Below are positions 12,890 to 25,080 of a DNA stretch of 64,000 nucleotides, one piece after another. The notes beneath the pieces are model-generated. The model was not told the origin of the DNA, did not search any database, and saw nothing but the letters and a program-made list of their open reading frames with translations. Source of the DNA: Prosapia bicincta. Taxonomy: Eukaryota; Arthropoda; Insecta; Hemiptera; Cercopidae. How positions within the stretch are numbered: the stretch's first letter is position 1; the number at the start of each line of letters is the position of its first letter. The DNA lies in NCBI GenBank assembly GCA_036971475.1, contig JBAIZL010000003.1:82710595-82774594 (forward strand). The letters are read 5' to 3'. Both the position numbers and the translations under genes were made by a program.

Positions 12890-13439
12890 ACCGTAATTAA
12901 ATGTTCTTTATTTTTGTTCTCAGCCCAGCCACTACTTCTTTCAATTATAAAAGACTCTACTCTAGCTTTTTTTCCTGGTTTGACAAGGGTGAGTTCAGAA
13001 GGCTTCTCCACCTTAAGAAGCCTGGCTCTTGCAATACATAACTTCACTATCTCTCTGACTACAGTTAAGACCCAATCATGTTGTCAAGTACATTTATCTT
13101 TTTTCAGGGAAACTGGACAACCTGACAATATATGCAGAACTATCATAAAGTCTCTGAGATTAGTAAAAAAACCCACCTCTTCATATTACTTGGGTTAGGC
13201 AGGGTACATTGGATTGCACTAGCATAGAACTTTATCATCTTATGAGTCCAGTCATAAATGAAAGAACACCATAAAAGCCTAGGAGAAACGCAGAACTCCC
13301 TTGAAACCAACATATCAAGCTTTAGCTGCTGTTGTGCTTTTTTCCTTAATATCCAGACACCTTCAAAGTAACTAAATACATCACCAAATATCTTTATTTC
13401 ACTGGTTACATTGTCAATTGTTATTTTGCACACTCTCAA
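12890..13439 (-). pseudogene. Reverse-transcriptase-type element C-terminal relic
   Basis: Read on the minus strand, a 98-codon frame (13439-13143) is followed in another frame by LHILSGCPVSLKKDKCT, a stop, and QHDWVLTVVREIVKL. The HILSGCP..(K/R)CT..HD.VL pattern resembles the zinc-binding tail downstream of some non-LTR reverse transcriptases. It is broken by a frame change and a stop. It is the host-side sequence into which the Maverick inserted. The family call rests on a short motif only. Confidence 0.4.
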
Positions 13440-13622
13440 ATTGATTATTTATGAAATTTCCATTCCTTCTTAGGCAGTGTAGGGATCTGAAGAATTGGAA
13501 GTAGTAATGGGTATACTTTATCCCCCCAATGAGAGAGCAGTATTTGTTACCTAGAGGAAAATACCTAAGGAAACTCACACCATGAGGCCCACCAGTGGTA
13601 GAGTAGAAGTATCAGATTCTAG

Positions 13623-14172
13623 ACCGTAATTAAATGTTCTTTATTTTTGTTCTCAGCCCAGCCACTACTTCTTTCAATTATAAAAGACTCTACTCTAGCT
13701 TTTTTTCCTGGTTTGACAAGGGTGAGTTCAGAAGGCTTCTCCACCTTAAGAAGCCTGGCTCTTGCAATACATAACTTCACTATCTCTCTGACTACAGTTA
13801 AGACCCAATCATGTTGTCAAGTACATTTATCTTTTTTCAGGGAAACTGGACAACCTGACAATATATGCAGAACTATCATAAAGTCTCTGAGATTAGTAAA
13901 AAAACCCACCTCTTCATATTACTTGGGTTAGGCAGGGTACATTGGATTGCACTAGCATAGAACTTTATCATCTTATGAGTCCAGTCATAAATGAAAGAAC
14001 ACCATAAAAGCCTAGGAGAAACGCAGAACTCCCTTGAAACCAACATATCAAGCTTTAGCTGCTGTTGTGCTTTTTTCCTTAATATCCAGACACCTTCAAA
14101 GTAACTAAATACATCACCAAATATCTTTATTTCACTGGTTACATTGTCAATTGTTATTTTGCACACTCTCAA
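13623..14172 (-). pseudogene. Duplicate of the RT-type relic
   Basis: Second copy of the relic at 12890-13439, carried by the 733-bp tandem duplication and with the same disruptions. It ends 55 bp before the Maverick target duplication. Confidence 0.4.
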
Positions 14173-14226
14173 ATTGATTATTTATGAAATTTCCATTCCT
14201 TCTTAGGCAGTGTAGGGATCTGAAGA

Positions 14227-14232
14227 ATTGGA
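14227..14232. repeat. Maverick target-site duplication, left (ATTGGA)
   Basis: Six bases directly before the element start at 14233; an identical hexamer follows the element end at 39844-39849. Six-base duplications are characteristic of Maverick/Polinton integration. Confidence 0.9.
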
Positions 14233-14640
14233 AGTAGTAATGGGTATACTTTATCCCCCCAATGAGAGAGCAGTATTTGTTACCCCCACCCCTTCCTAAG
14301 CCCCGCCCCTTTTGTTTGATAGGTCGATGGTAGTGAAGATGGCGTCCACGCCCCGCCCCTGGTGGGTTGCTGGTCGAGGAGCGAAAGGGCCATCTTGTTC
14401 TGGTGGTGACGTAAGTTTTTGTTGGAAAAAATATAATTCTGCGTTCGGGAATGGAACCCAGGACGTTTGGTTTGCTGGCGTGTGACGCTAGCGACTGAGC
14501 TACGAGGCGTTCAGTTGTGTGTTACTGTATGATGGGGGTACAAGTAGGTCTTGTGAGTGCTGGGAGTGTTGGTATTTGTTTGGTTGTATGAAATAAGAGT
14601 AAAACGTGTATTTGTATAAAAATAAATTTATTGTGTTAAA
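14233..14640 (+). repeat. Maverick left terminal inverted repeat
   Basis: Aligns in inverted orientation with 39440-39843, at roughly 85 percent identity by eye, including TTTGTTACCCCCACCCCTTC, GGTACAAGTAGGTCTTG and AAATAAGAGTAA. GC-rich near the tip, AT-rich inward. The inner boundary is approximate. Confidence 0.88.
14448..14502 (-). other. tRNA-like pol III box A/B pair in left TIR
   Basis: On the minus strand, TAGCTCAGTCG (14502-14492) fits the box A consensus and GGTTCCATTCC (14458-14448) matches box B at 10 of 11 positions, with tRNA-like spacing. Acceptor and anticodon stems do not pair, so this is a tRNA-derived or SINE-like segment and not a functional tRNA. Confidence 0.55.
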
Positions 14641-15000
14641 AATATGAATATAAATACAGGATTATATAGATACGTAAATAAAATAAAAATCTGACAATAT
14701 GAAGACTAGAATAAAACTCAATATTACATATTACAAATATAATATAATTAAAATCTAACAAAAATAAAATGATAAAACTAAATATAAATACAAATACGAG
14801 TAATATATAACACGCACACCAACAGCCACACAAACATAATTTTAGAAAATATAATACGCACACAATATAATATAATTAAAATATAACAAGAATAAAATAA
14901 TAAAACTAAATATAAATACAAATACGAGTAATATAATATAATTAAAATATAACAATAATAAAATAATAAAACTAAATACAAATACGAGTAATATATAACA
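14641..15000. repeat. AT-rich tandem repeats inside the Maverick
   Basis: Irregular repeats of AAATACGAGTAATATA, ATAATTAAAATATAACAA and AAAATAATAAAACTAAAT. Minus-strand reading frames here are low-complexity consequences of the repeat. Confidence 0.75.
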
Positions 15001-15129
15001 CGCACACTTGTTGTAGTGTTAAATGCGAGTACAAGAAGGTCTTTGTGCTCTGGTGCTCTGACACACAGAATCTTCACTATTAGAATCGATCCACGTTCGA
15101 TTCTATGTGTATATTTTCCAGCATCCGTT

Positions 15130-15407
15130 GTTAATTGTAGATTGTCCATGTTGAAGTACTTCGAGGCCTTCTTGTTCTAGTAGGCATGTTGAAAAATATT
15201 TTATAATGGTTCCGTTGATAGTAATTGTAGATGTCCATGGTGAAGGACTTCGAGGGTCTTCTTGTTCTGGTAGGCATGTTGGTATTGATAGTAATTGTGA
15301 CGTAGATGTAAAGTCTATGGTGAAGGACTTCGAGGGCCTTCTTGTTCTGGTGGGCATGCTGGTATTGATAGTAATTGTGACGTAAATGTAAAGTCCATGG
15401 TGAAGGA
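15130..15407. repeat. GGCCTTCTTGTTCTGG minisatellite
   Basis: Four or more copies of GACTTCGAGGGTCTTCTTGT-TCTGGTAGGCATG separated by variable spacers. Read in reverse they give repeated LPEQEDPRSPS peptides, which I regard as a translation of the satellite and not a gene. Confidence 0.8.
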
Positions 15408-16039
15408 CTTCGAGGGTCTTCTTGTTCTGGTAAGCATGTTGAAAAATATTTAGTAATGGTTCCGGTGTTAGTAATTGTAGATGACCATGTTGAAGGACTT
15501 CGAGGGCCTTCTTGTTCTGGTAAGCATGTTGGTAAATGTAGTGGAAAAGTATTTTGTAATGGTTTGAGTAGAAAGGAGGATAGTTTGGGACAAAACATTA
15601 CGGCACCTTACCTAACCCACCCATAAGTGTTGTATGTGTGAGTGTTGTTTGGGGTGGTGGTGGGTAGATTTGTGGGTAAGTTTGAGGTTGTGGGGGTTGT
15701 CCCGGGGTTGGGGGATGATTTTGCTTCGAGGGTCTTCTTGTTCTGGTAAGCATGTTGAAAAATATTTAGTAATGGTTCCGGTGTTAGTAATTGTAGATGA
15801 CCATGTTGAAGGACTTCGAGGGCCTTCTTGTTCTGGTAAGCATGTTGGTAAATGTAGTGGAAAAGTATTTTGTAATGGTTTGAGTAGAAAGGAGGATAGT
15901 TTGGGACAAAACATTACGGCACCTTACCTAACCCACCCATAAGTGTTGTATGTGTGAGTGTTGTTTGGGGTGGTGGTGGGTAGATTTGTGGGTAAGTTTG
16001 AGGTTGTGGGGGTTGTCCCGGGGTTGGGGGATGATTTTG
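15408..16039. repeat. 316-bp tandem duplication
   Basis: 15408-15723 is repeated at 15724-16039; both units begin CTTCGAGGGTCTTC and end GGGGATGATTTTG. The second is followed by CTTCAAAAAC. The minisatellite motif and a GT-rich tail are contained in each unit. Confidence 0.85.
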
Positions 16040-16144
16040 CTTCAAAAACAAGATGGTGTCGCCTAGTGTAAGAAATTGTGGGGTGTCTTTGGAGTGTATG
16101 TTGGGTATATGTGGGTTCGAACGGGGGGTCGCCCCGGGGTAGGG

Positions 16145-16489
16145 GTGGTTTATAATAATAATATATGAAATAACCAGGGGTAGTTTTAAATAATATATGA
16201 AATTACCAAAAATCGATCGGTTGTATCAAATGACAAAACAACTGTATGCGGTACGTTTATAGTATGTGTTGGATAGATGCGGGGGTGGGTTCACCTGAGG
16301 GTAGTTTTCAATAATATATCAGATTGCCAAAAACTGATCGGTCCCTGGAGTCGTGCTTGAGGTAAAGCCACCCAGGAGCCAGGCGTTAGGTAAAGCTACC
16401 ATGGAGTTAGACCATAGGTAAAGCTACCTTGGAGCAAGGCCTCAGGTAAAGCCATCCCGGGGCCAACCCTTAAGTAAAGCCACCCTCGA
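16145..16489. repeat. Short repeats interrupted by the LINE
   Basis: Three versions of AATAATATATGAAAT..CCAAAAA..GATCGGT are followed by about five units of TAGGTAAAGCTACCTTGGAG. The same arrangement resumes after the LINE at 21024, in the reverse order of blocks. Confidence 0.75.
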
Positions 16490-16937
16490 TCCGGCAAGCT
16501 GGCCTGAGCAACCGGGCGGGTCCACAGGTGGCGGATAGTGGGACGGCCTACAGAAATGTAGGTTACCTGTGAATAAGGATTCCGGAAGGTTTCTGAATAT
16601 GCAGGCCTGGACCAAGGCTATGGTTCAAAGGTGAGGAATTATCCCTCCTCGTCAGTCAACCGGTTGGGCTTGGTAGAAATAACCGAGTGCTCTGACCGGG
16701 GAGACTGGGGTAGTTGGGAATTAAGTCCTCACAATGCTACTCTCACCTCCCGGGTGAACCAAGGGCAATGCGACAGTCAAGTAGGGGCGGGAAACTGCCC
16801 AAACGACACAGTTGTAAAAAAGAGAGTAAAGCAGGCTGTTCATCTGAGCAGTTAATAATGTCCTGAACTTGGGGTGTGCTTCAAGGTCAGTGACTGAATA
16901 CCCAATCCAAGGTGGAAGGCATCGTGCCGAAGGATGA

Positions 16938-17300
16938 ATGGCTGCAGGGTATAAAATGCAGTCCCAAACGATCCCCTTGAGGAACCAGACAAAACCTCAT
17001 TGTATGTTGTCTTGCCAGGGCAGTGGGGGCTCTGCTCTGGTCGACCGTTATTTCCCCCATACTCGTGGGACTTTAATGGACCAAGTAAGTATAAGAATTA
17101 ATTTCGAGACTGCACAGACAGTGGGAGCCAATGAGACGGCAAACCGTGAGTCTGTAGCAGATGTGTCAACGGCAACCATCACTGGGGGTGCGGGGGCGGC
17201 TGTCAAGCTGCCGACTGCAGAAACCGGTGAAGTGGCTGTAGAGTTGAGCATGATGTCTAGTCCTGGGGCTGCTCTGCGGACCCAGGCGACTGCAAATTAA
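16938..17300 (+). pseudogene. LINE copy 1 ORF1 remnant
   Basis: Retains the first about 105 codons seen in copy 2 (MAAGYKMQSQTIPL...) and then joins, after an internal deletion of about 850 bp, the last residues (SSPGAALRTQ). The middle of ORF1, which in copy 2 includes a basic region and a conserved globular part, is lost. The reading frame stays open across the junction by chance or because the deletion length allows it. The RNA-binding role is inferred from LINE ORF1 in general. Confidence 0.7.
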
Positions 17301-17308
17301 GCAGAACA

Positions 17309-20300
17309 ATGATCAAGATCCTCCAAGTGAACCTACAGCATAGCAGGGCGGCGAGTGCTGTCGTGTGTAGGATGCTGGACAGGGGAGAGGTGGACTTGGT
17401 GCTCATCCAGGAACCATGGATTTCTGGAGGAAAAATATGCGGGCTGGCGACATCTGGAGGTAAGTTGTTGTATGATAAGGACTCCGGTGTTCCCAGGACG
17501 TGTATCCTGGTTAGGAGGGGGTTGTGTGCTTTTGTACTAACGAACTTCTGTTGCAGGGATTTGTTAGCAGTGACGGTGGAGCTGCGGGCGGAGGGGGGAT
17601 GAAGAGGCTGAACCTGGCCACGGCATATCTCCCCTTTGACTGCGCGGGGGCTCTGCCAACACAAGAGCTGAGGAGCCTGGTCGAGCACTGCGAGGCTGTG
17701 GATGAGGAGCTGCTGGTGAGGATGGATGCTAACTCCCATCACACTTCGTGGGGTAGTACAGGTACAAACACCAGAGGTGAGGAACTTTTAGCTTATCTTA
17801 GCTCTAAGAATCTACTAGTCCTAAATCAGGGGGAAGAGCCGACGTTTGTCACTAGGGCCAGACAGGAGGTCCTGGACATTACGGTGGCATCGAACCAGAT
17901 GGCTAGGTGTGTACTAAATTGGCATGTGTCGGATGAACCATCTTCTTCTGATCACAGACATATTAGGTATGATATCTCTCTAAATCCAGCCATGCTTCGC
18001 CCAACCAGGGATCCAAGAAGAACAGACTGGGACTCCTACAGGAGGGACCTGGGTGTTCGGATTGAGGAGGCTGGATTGGAGTATGGTGGGAGGAGAGAGC
18101 TAGAAGACTCTGCCACATTGGTTGGCGAGGCTATAATAGAATCCTTTACCGATAACTGCCCTCTCAGTGAGGGGAGGAAAGTAGGGGATCCGTCATGGTG
18201 GAACAAGAAGCTAGCCAAACTTCGGAAGACCACCAGGAGACTCTTTAATAGAGCAAAAAAGAACGGGGAGTGGGACCTGTATAGGAAAACACTAACCGAA
18301 TACAACAGGGCAATTAGAGAAGCGCGCAGGAAGTCCTGGAAGGAGTTTTGTCATGAGATTGACAAAACTCGGGAAGGGGCACGACTGTATAAAGTGCTCT
18401 CTAAGGACCCAGTTAACCCGGTGGGGATGCTAAGAACCCCACTGGGAAATATAACAAAAACGGCAGGGGAAACTGTGGAAGAATTAATCAGGACACATTT
18501 CCCTTCCAGTACCCTGAGGAAACTTGGGGGAGCAGACACTGAACCGGTTACCAAACTCTCCACAAGACGTGGTAAGAGGGAGGACTGGGAAGTGGCAAGG
18601 AGGATAGTAACTCCACAAAGGGTAAGATGGGCTATTGGCACTTTTAAACCCTACAAATCTCCAGGTCCAGATGGGATCCATCCTGTGCTGCTGCAGCAGG
18701 GAATGGATATGCTGGTGCTGGTACTTACTAAATTATACAGGCTAAGCATTGCTCTAGGGCATGTGCCGGCAGCCTGGAAATCTAGTAAGGTGGTCTTTAT
18801 ACCTAAGCCCACCGGTAACCAATCGGAAGGGAAAGGATACAGACCTATCACACTCATGTCCTTTGTTCTCAAGGGACTTGAAAAACTGGTTGATAGGCAT
18901 ATTAGGGGGGGTGCTTTGGCTATCAAACCACTGCATTGGAACCAGTATGCTTACCAACCGGGGAAATCTTGCGAGGGAGCTCTCCATCAAGTGGTTGGTA
19001 GGATTGAGCAAATGATCGCTAAGAAAGGTTGTGCCATAGGTGCCTTCCTCGACATTGAAGGGGCTTTCAATAACCCCTCAGTGGAGACGATGGTAAGTGG
19101 TGCAAGACGTCATGGAGTGGATGCGACCACTTGTGGTTGGATAAGTTCCATGTTAACAAACAGATGCATTTCTGTAGAGGTGGCAGGGGAGGTCAGAAGG
19201 GCGGAGACAAGTCTGGGCTGCGCACAGGGGGGGGGGTTCTCTCTCCTCTGTTGTGGTGCCTAGTGGTTGACAACCTTATTGAACTCCTGAATGAACAGGG
19301 GTACTTCTGTCTAGGATATGCGGACGACATAGTTGTCCTGATCCTGGGCAGATTCCCTGATACAGTCCTTGAGGTAATCAGGAATCCTCTACGACTGATT
19401 GAAGAGTGCTGTAAAAAGGAGAACCTTAGGGTAAATCCAAAAAAGACTGCTCTCATTAACATCACCAGACAGCGAAAAGATCTGACGACCAGGATACCCC
19501 GCTTGTTTGGTGAATACCTTGAGTTTGTGGGGGAGGTGAAGTACCTGGGAGTTACTCTGGACAGGAAACTCACCTGGAATCCACATCTTGAGAGGACAGT
19601 TAACAGGGCCAAAAGGGCACTGATGACTGTGAGAAGAATGGTGGGTAAGAAATGGGGACTGAAGCCATCAATGATGCACTGGATGTATCTGAGGGTGATA
19701 AGACCTATGATTACCTATGGAGCTCTGGTGTGGTGGACAAAGGCCAACCAGGCACAGACAAGAGCTAAACTGAGCTCTATCCAGAGATTGGCCTGTCTGT
19801 GCACACTGGGAGCGATGTCAACTACACCAGGCGCAGCAATGGAAGTAATGCTTAACCTCCCTCCCCTTGAGCTTGTCCTTAGGGGAGAGGCGAGGCTAGC
19901 GGCATGGAGATTGCGCAACTCGAGCAACTGGGCTAACCTCCCAGATGTCTCGGGACATATGAGTATCGAGTGTGTGGTCAAAGAACCCGTCTTGGAAATG
20001 GGCAGCGACCACATTACTCGAATGTTTGCACCTGACCAGGTCCACCAAACTATGATGGAATGGTCGGGGACATTAACATCGGGAGCTCAGATTTGGTACA
20101 CAGATGGCTCCAAGATGGACTTCGGCACTGGAGCGGGGGTGTATTGTAAAAACCCAAGGGTAGAACTAGCTTTTTCCTTGGGGAGGCATACCTCTGTCTT
20201 TCAGGCCGAAGTATATGCTATAAATGCCTGTCTGGGAGAGATGGCAAGAAGGGAAACACATGGGGCCCGGATTGCTATTTTCTCCGACAGTCAGGCAGCA

Positions 20301-20924
20301 ATTAAGGCACTAAACGGACACGTGGTCACCTCGGCCATAGTCAGGGAGTGCCTAATTAACCTACAAGCTCTGGCAAGGCACAATCAAGTCAAGATTGGTT
20401 GGGTGCCAGGGCATAGGGGAATACTTGGAAATGAAGCCGCAGATGCGCTGGCCAGGGAGGGGTCCTCGACTCCCCTGATTGGACCGGAACCTGCGGTGGG
20501 TATTTCCAAATCCATGGTCAGGATGACAGTGCGAAGGTGGATGGCTGAAAGACACTGTGAGCACTGGATCAGGGCCGAAGGGATGAGACACAGTAAGCTA
20601 ACCCTTAGGAGACCTTCCTTGGGGCTGCAGAAGAGTCTCATCTATCTGTCTAGGCAGGAATTAAGGATAGCCACAGGACTACTCACGGGACACTGTGGAC
20701 TAAGGAAACATTTGCATAAAATGGGTATCTACAAGGATGAACCAGTGTGCAGATTGTGCGGGCAGGAACAGGAGACTGCCACACACATTATTTACAGATG
20801 TGGAGTACTTGCTGAGAGGCGCTTCAACCTCTTTGGTGATGGAACGGCTTTGGTGGATGCTGAAGGTAAAACTCTAGTCAGGAAACTCCTAAACCTGGTA
20901 AGAGGGAAGGGGTTATTTGACTAG
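17309..20924 (+). pseudogene. LINE copy 1 ORF2: endonuclease, RT, RNase H
   Basis: Encodes an AP-type endonuclease (IKILQVNLQHSRAA, LVLIQEPWISGG, DANSHHTSWGS, SSSDHRHI), a reverse transcriptase (KSPGPDGIHP, FIPKPTGN..YRPITLMS, FLDIEGAFNN, GYADDIVVL) and RNase H (WYTDGSKM, FQAEVYA, FSDSQAAI, WVPGHRGILGNEAAD). A C-terminal CRLC..H..C motif (VCRLCGQEQETATHIIYRC) follows. Two frameshifts break it: near 17591 in a G-rich run, and in a ten-G run at 19227-19236. Otherwise it is well conserved, suggesting a young copy. Confidence 0.9.
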
Positions 20925-20990
20925 ATCAGGGAGGTAAGTACAATATACCTTAAGGTAGCAGTGCTTCGGGCAATTCAAACCCGCTCCCAA

Positions 20991-21023
<33 letters not shown>

Positions 21024-21024
<1 letters not shown>

Positions 21025-22330
21025 CCACCCTCGAGAAAGGCCTTAGGTAAATTCACACTAGAGTGGATCTTTAAGCGGGGTTGTTTTTAATAATATATGA
21101 AATTGATTAAAAAAATGATCGGTTAGATCAAACGACCAACGTTCCCACTAAACGCTAACTTTAACCGACCAACAAATATACATTGGCATGAAATAGCCAA
21201 CAGACTTTGCGGGGAATTGACCTATCACCATTGCAGGGGCTCGGTAGGCTTACGCAACACAACGCAAACGGTCGCTGTAAGGTGTGTAGGCATATTACTA
21301 TGTTAAACCAACATGCGTGATAGCCCTATATAGTATATTAAACAAATATGCATGTAAACCTACATAGATCTATATACTATGTTAGGCCAATATAGCCCAC
21401 ATAATGTGTTAAATCAACGCGCGTATAAGCACACATACATACTATGTTAGGCCGACATACATGAATCCCTACATGGGCCTACTATGTCGGTAAACCACTT
21501 GCCAAAGCCTTTATGATCTGAGCTATACACACATTTTCACCTCTTCTATCAGGTAGAGCCTCAGGCAGGCAACCGTATAATATGGGAAGTACTATATGGT
21601 ATAGCTACCAGTGCATACCACCATAGCTAGGTAAAGGCCAATGCATAACCTATCACGCCCACGTAGGTGACGGTCAACAAATATTACAATATAATTTAAA
21701 AAAAGTCACGCAACCTATATACATACCAACATTCATGTTAACCTATATAGGCTTATATACTATGTTAAGCCAGCATGCAATATACTCTAAATAGCCCTAC
21801 TATACTGTACCAAACCAACATGCAGGTTAACCTATATACATCCTGTATTAAGCTAATATCTCCGTTACCCACATAGGTCTATATATAATATGTTAAACCA
21901 GCATGAATGATAGCCTATATAGTGTGTTAAACAAATATGCGTGTAAACCTACATAAATACTATGTTAACCCTACATACTGTGTTAAACAAATATGCGTGT
22001 AAACCTACATAAATACTATGCTAAGCCTACATACTGTGTTAAACAAATTTGCGTGTAAACCTACATAAATACTATGCTAAGCCAACATGCATGCTATTCT
22101 ACATAGGCTTATATACTATGTTAAGCCAACATAGATGATTGCCTTATATAGTATGTTAAAAAAAATATGCGTGTAAACCTACAAAATTCCATGCTAAGCC
22201 AACATGCATGCTATCCATCATAGGCGTATATACCATGTTAAGCCTACATACATGATAGCCTTATATAGTGTGTTAAAGAAATATGTGTGTAAGCCTGCAT
22301 ACATATTATGCTAAGCCGACATGGGCCTAC
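21024..22330. repeat. Minisatellite block, CTATGTTAAGCCAACATGC type
   Basis: After the resumed AGGTAAA repeat (21024-21075) come degenerate units of about 40-46 bp built on ACTATGTTAAGCCAACATGC and TTAAACAAATATGCGTGTAA. No coding potential. Confidence 0.75.
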
Positions 22331-23920
22331 AAATTATAATATAACACATTATATCCAATGCATAATTTAGCTAATGGTTATCACGCAGTATTAGACGAGT
22401 AGCCTGACTACAAGTAACCTACAAATTACCACATAATACCCGATACATAGCTTAGCTAATCATTAACACATTGTATCCGATGCACGGCTTGACGATGGGG
22501 TAACATATAGTATCCGATGCATAGCTAGGCTACAGGTTAACTAATGGTTAGCTTGACTATGGGTTAACACATAATATCCGATGTGTAGCTTGACTAATGG
22601 TTAACACATACTATCCGATGTGTAACTTGACTAACTGTTAACCCATAATATCCGATGTGTAGCTTGACTAGTGGTTAACACATAATATCCAATGCATAGC
22701 TTGACTAGTGGTTAACACATAATATCCAATGCATAGCTTGCCTAGTGGTTAACACATAATATCCAATGCATAGCTTGACTATGGGTTAACACATCGTATC
22801 CGATGAGAAGTTTGAATACAAGTTAACACATAATATCCAATGCATAGCCTGGCTAATGGCCAACATATAGTATCCGATGCATAGCTGGGCTAATGGTTAG
22901 CGTGACTATGAGTTAACACATAATATCCGAATGCATAGCCTGACTAGGGCTAACACATAGTATCCGATGCATGGTCTGACTATGGTTTAGCACATCGTAT
23001 CCGACGAGAAGTTGAAATACAAGTTAACACATAATGTCCAATGCATAGCTTGACTAGGGTTTAACACATAGTAGCCGATGAGTAGAATGACTACAAGTTA
23101 ACACATAATATAAAGTGCATAGCTAGGCTAATGGTTAACACATAGTGGCCGTTGTGTAGCCCGACTAATCGTTAACACATAATATCCAATGCATAGCCTG
23201 AGTATGTTTTAACTAATAGTATCCGATGCATAGATTGACTAGGGGTTATCACACAGTATCCGATGAGTAGGTTGACTACAAGTTAACACATGATATCCAA
23301 TGCATAGCTTGGCGAAAGGTTAACACAGTATCCGATGAGTAGATTGACTACAAGTTAACACAAAATATTCAATGCATAGTCTGACTATGGTGTAACACAT
23401 AGTATCTGATGAGTAGATTGACTAAGGTTTATCACATAGTAGCCGTAGAGTAGGTTGATTAAAAAGTAACACATAATATTCATTGCATAGTTTGGCTAGT
23501 GGTTATCACATAGTATCTGATGCATAGCTAGGCTAATGGTTAACACATAGTAGCCGATGCATAGCCTGACTAGGGCTAACACATAGTATCCGAGACATAG
23601 ATTGATTAATGATTAACACATGGTATCCAAAGCATAACTTGACTAGGGTTAACACATAATATCCGACGCATAATATTGACTACAAGGTAACACATAATAT
23701 CCAGTGCATAGCCTGACTAATGACCAACACATAGTATCTGATGCATAGCTATTCTAATGTGTAACACATAGTAGCCGATGCATAGCCTAACTAGAGCTAA
23801 CACATAGTATCCGATTCATAGATTGACTATGGATTATCACATAGTATCCGTTGAGAGGCTTGAATACAAGTTAACACATAATATCCAATGCATAGCTTGG
23901 CTAATATTCTACATATAGTT
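22331..23920. repeat. Minisatellite block, TAACACATAATATCCAATGC type
   Basis: Roughly forty imperfect units of about 36-40 bp built on GTTAACACATAATATCCAATGCA-TAGCTTGACTAGTG, with alternating ATAGTATCCGATG variants. Unit length and sequence vary, unlike a CRISPR array. Lies in the gene-free left half of the Maverick. Confidence 0.85.
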
Positions 23921-24039
23921 AGCCTACATTCTGTGTTATGTATGTAAACCCACATACTATGCTAAGCCGGTTACCCATCAGGTTCTAGACACAGATCTAT
24001 GGTAATGCAAGAGTAACCCTAAGTGTATACCACACTATG

Positions 24040-24240
24040 ACAACAGATACATAGCTAGACAACAGATACCTAGCCTGACCATAGCCTACATAGCTAGACA
24101 ACAGATACCTAGCCTGACCATAGCCTACATAGCTAGACAACCGATACATAGCTAGACAATAGATACCTAGCCTGACAACAGATACCTAACCCGGAAGCAA
24201 ATACATAGCCTGACAACCGATACATAGCCTGACAACAAAG
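24040..24240. repeat. Minisatellite block, ACAACAGATACCTAGCCTGA type
   Basis: About eight short units of GACAACAGATACCTAGCCTG, some with the extension CATAGCCTACATAGCTA. Confidence 0.8.
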
Positions 24241-24639
24241 CTAGATCAAATGACCAACGTTTCAACTAAACAACATTACGCTAAGTTTAACCGACCAACA
24301 TACACGAAGTTCAAACGAACAACATTGACACCAAATTCAAATAGGCTATGGCGGTTATGGCTGGTGGAGGCCAGATCAACGTTTCAGCTAATCAAAGTTG
24401 AAAAACTTACGCTAATCAACCAACATCTACACCGAGGTCAAATGGGCTATGCCGGCTATGGTTAGTGAAGGCACTGGCAAAAGCCTTTATGATCTGAGCC
24501 TTAGGCCTTACACATAATTATAGCTACCAACGCATACCAAAATAGCTATGTAGAAACCGTCAAGGCCTTTATGATCTGATCTTTACACATATTGTATAGG
24601 TATGTTGTATCAGTTACAACATACTGACTAAGACAAATA
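24241..24639. other. Spacer between minisatellites
   Basis: Contains diverged copies of GATCAAATGACCAACGTTTC and AAGCCTTTATGATCTGA also seen at 21115-21180 and 21500-21530. The 71-codon frame here has no recognisable feature. Confidence 0.5.
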
Positions 24640-25080
24640 CCTCCATCAAATCTTAGGTAAAGCTACCTTGGAGTCAGCCCTTAGGTAAAGTCACCCCTAG
24701 AGTCAGGTCGTAGGTAAAGCCAGCCTGGAGGTGGACCTTAGGTAAAGCTACCTTGGAGTAGGGCCTTAGGTAAATTCACCCTGGAGAAAGACCTTAGGTA
24801 AAGCCACTCTGGAGAAAGGCCTTAGGTAAAACCATTCCGAAGTCAGGCCTTAGGTAAGGCTACCTTCGAGTCAGGCCTTATTTGAAGCCTCTTTGGAGCT
24901 AGACTTTAGGTAAAGCTACGTTAGGGTCAACCCTTAGGTAAAGCAACCAAGGAGTCAGGCCGTAGGTAAAGCCAGCCAGGAGTCGGGCCTTAGGTAAAGT
25001 TATGCTTGAGGCCAGGTCTCAGGTAAGGCCTCTCTGGAATCAGACCTTAGGTAAAGCTACCTTGGAGTCAGCCCTTAACA
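24640..25080. repeat. Minisatellite block, TTAGGTAAAGCTACCTTGGA type
   Basis: About fourteen units of 28-33 bp, GCCTTAGGTAAAGCTACCTT-GGAGTCAG, the same unit that brackets the LINE insertion at 16340-16489 and 21024-21060. Confidence 0.85.

Larger units (their letters stand above)
12820..14284. repeat. 733-bp tandem duplication spanning the Maverick left edge
   Basis: Unit 1 is 12820-13552 and unit 2 is 13553-14284; wherever I compared them they are identical, including 94- and 98-codon reading frames on opposite strands. Unit 1 contains the target duplication ATTGGA (13494-13499) and the first 52 bases of the Maverick terminal repeat (13500-13551), then returns to flanking sequence. The duplication therefore postdates Maverick insertion, or is an assembly artefact. 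Confidence 0.9.
16490..21023 (+). mobile_element. LINE copy 1 (I/LOA-like, with RNase H), inside Maverick
   Basis: Full-ended non-LTR retrotransposon of 4.5 kb with a poly(A) tail (20994-21023) and a target duplication GCCACCCTCGA at 16479-16489 and 21024-21034. Compared with copy 2 (40308-45150), it lacks about 850 bp of ORF1 but keeps the complete RNase H region. Order: 5' UTR, ORF1 remnant, endonuclease, RT, RNase H, CCHC-like motif. RNase H after RT is found in the I and LOA groups among others; the exact clade is uncertain. Confidence 0.9.

Noticed and set aside
15103..15914. Minus-strand frames with repeated CLPEQE peptides
   Set aside because: They are translations of the GACTTCGAGGGTCTTCTTGT minisatellite and of its 316-bp duplication; no start context, domain or conservation supports a gene.
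22331..23920. Regular short repeats resembling a CRISPR array
   Set aside because: Repeat units are degenerate, contiguous and variable in length, with no unique spacers, and the context is eukaryotic; it is a minisatellite.
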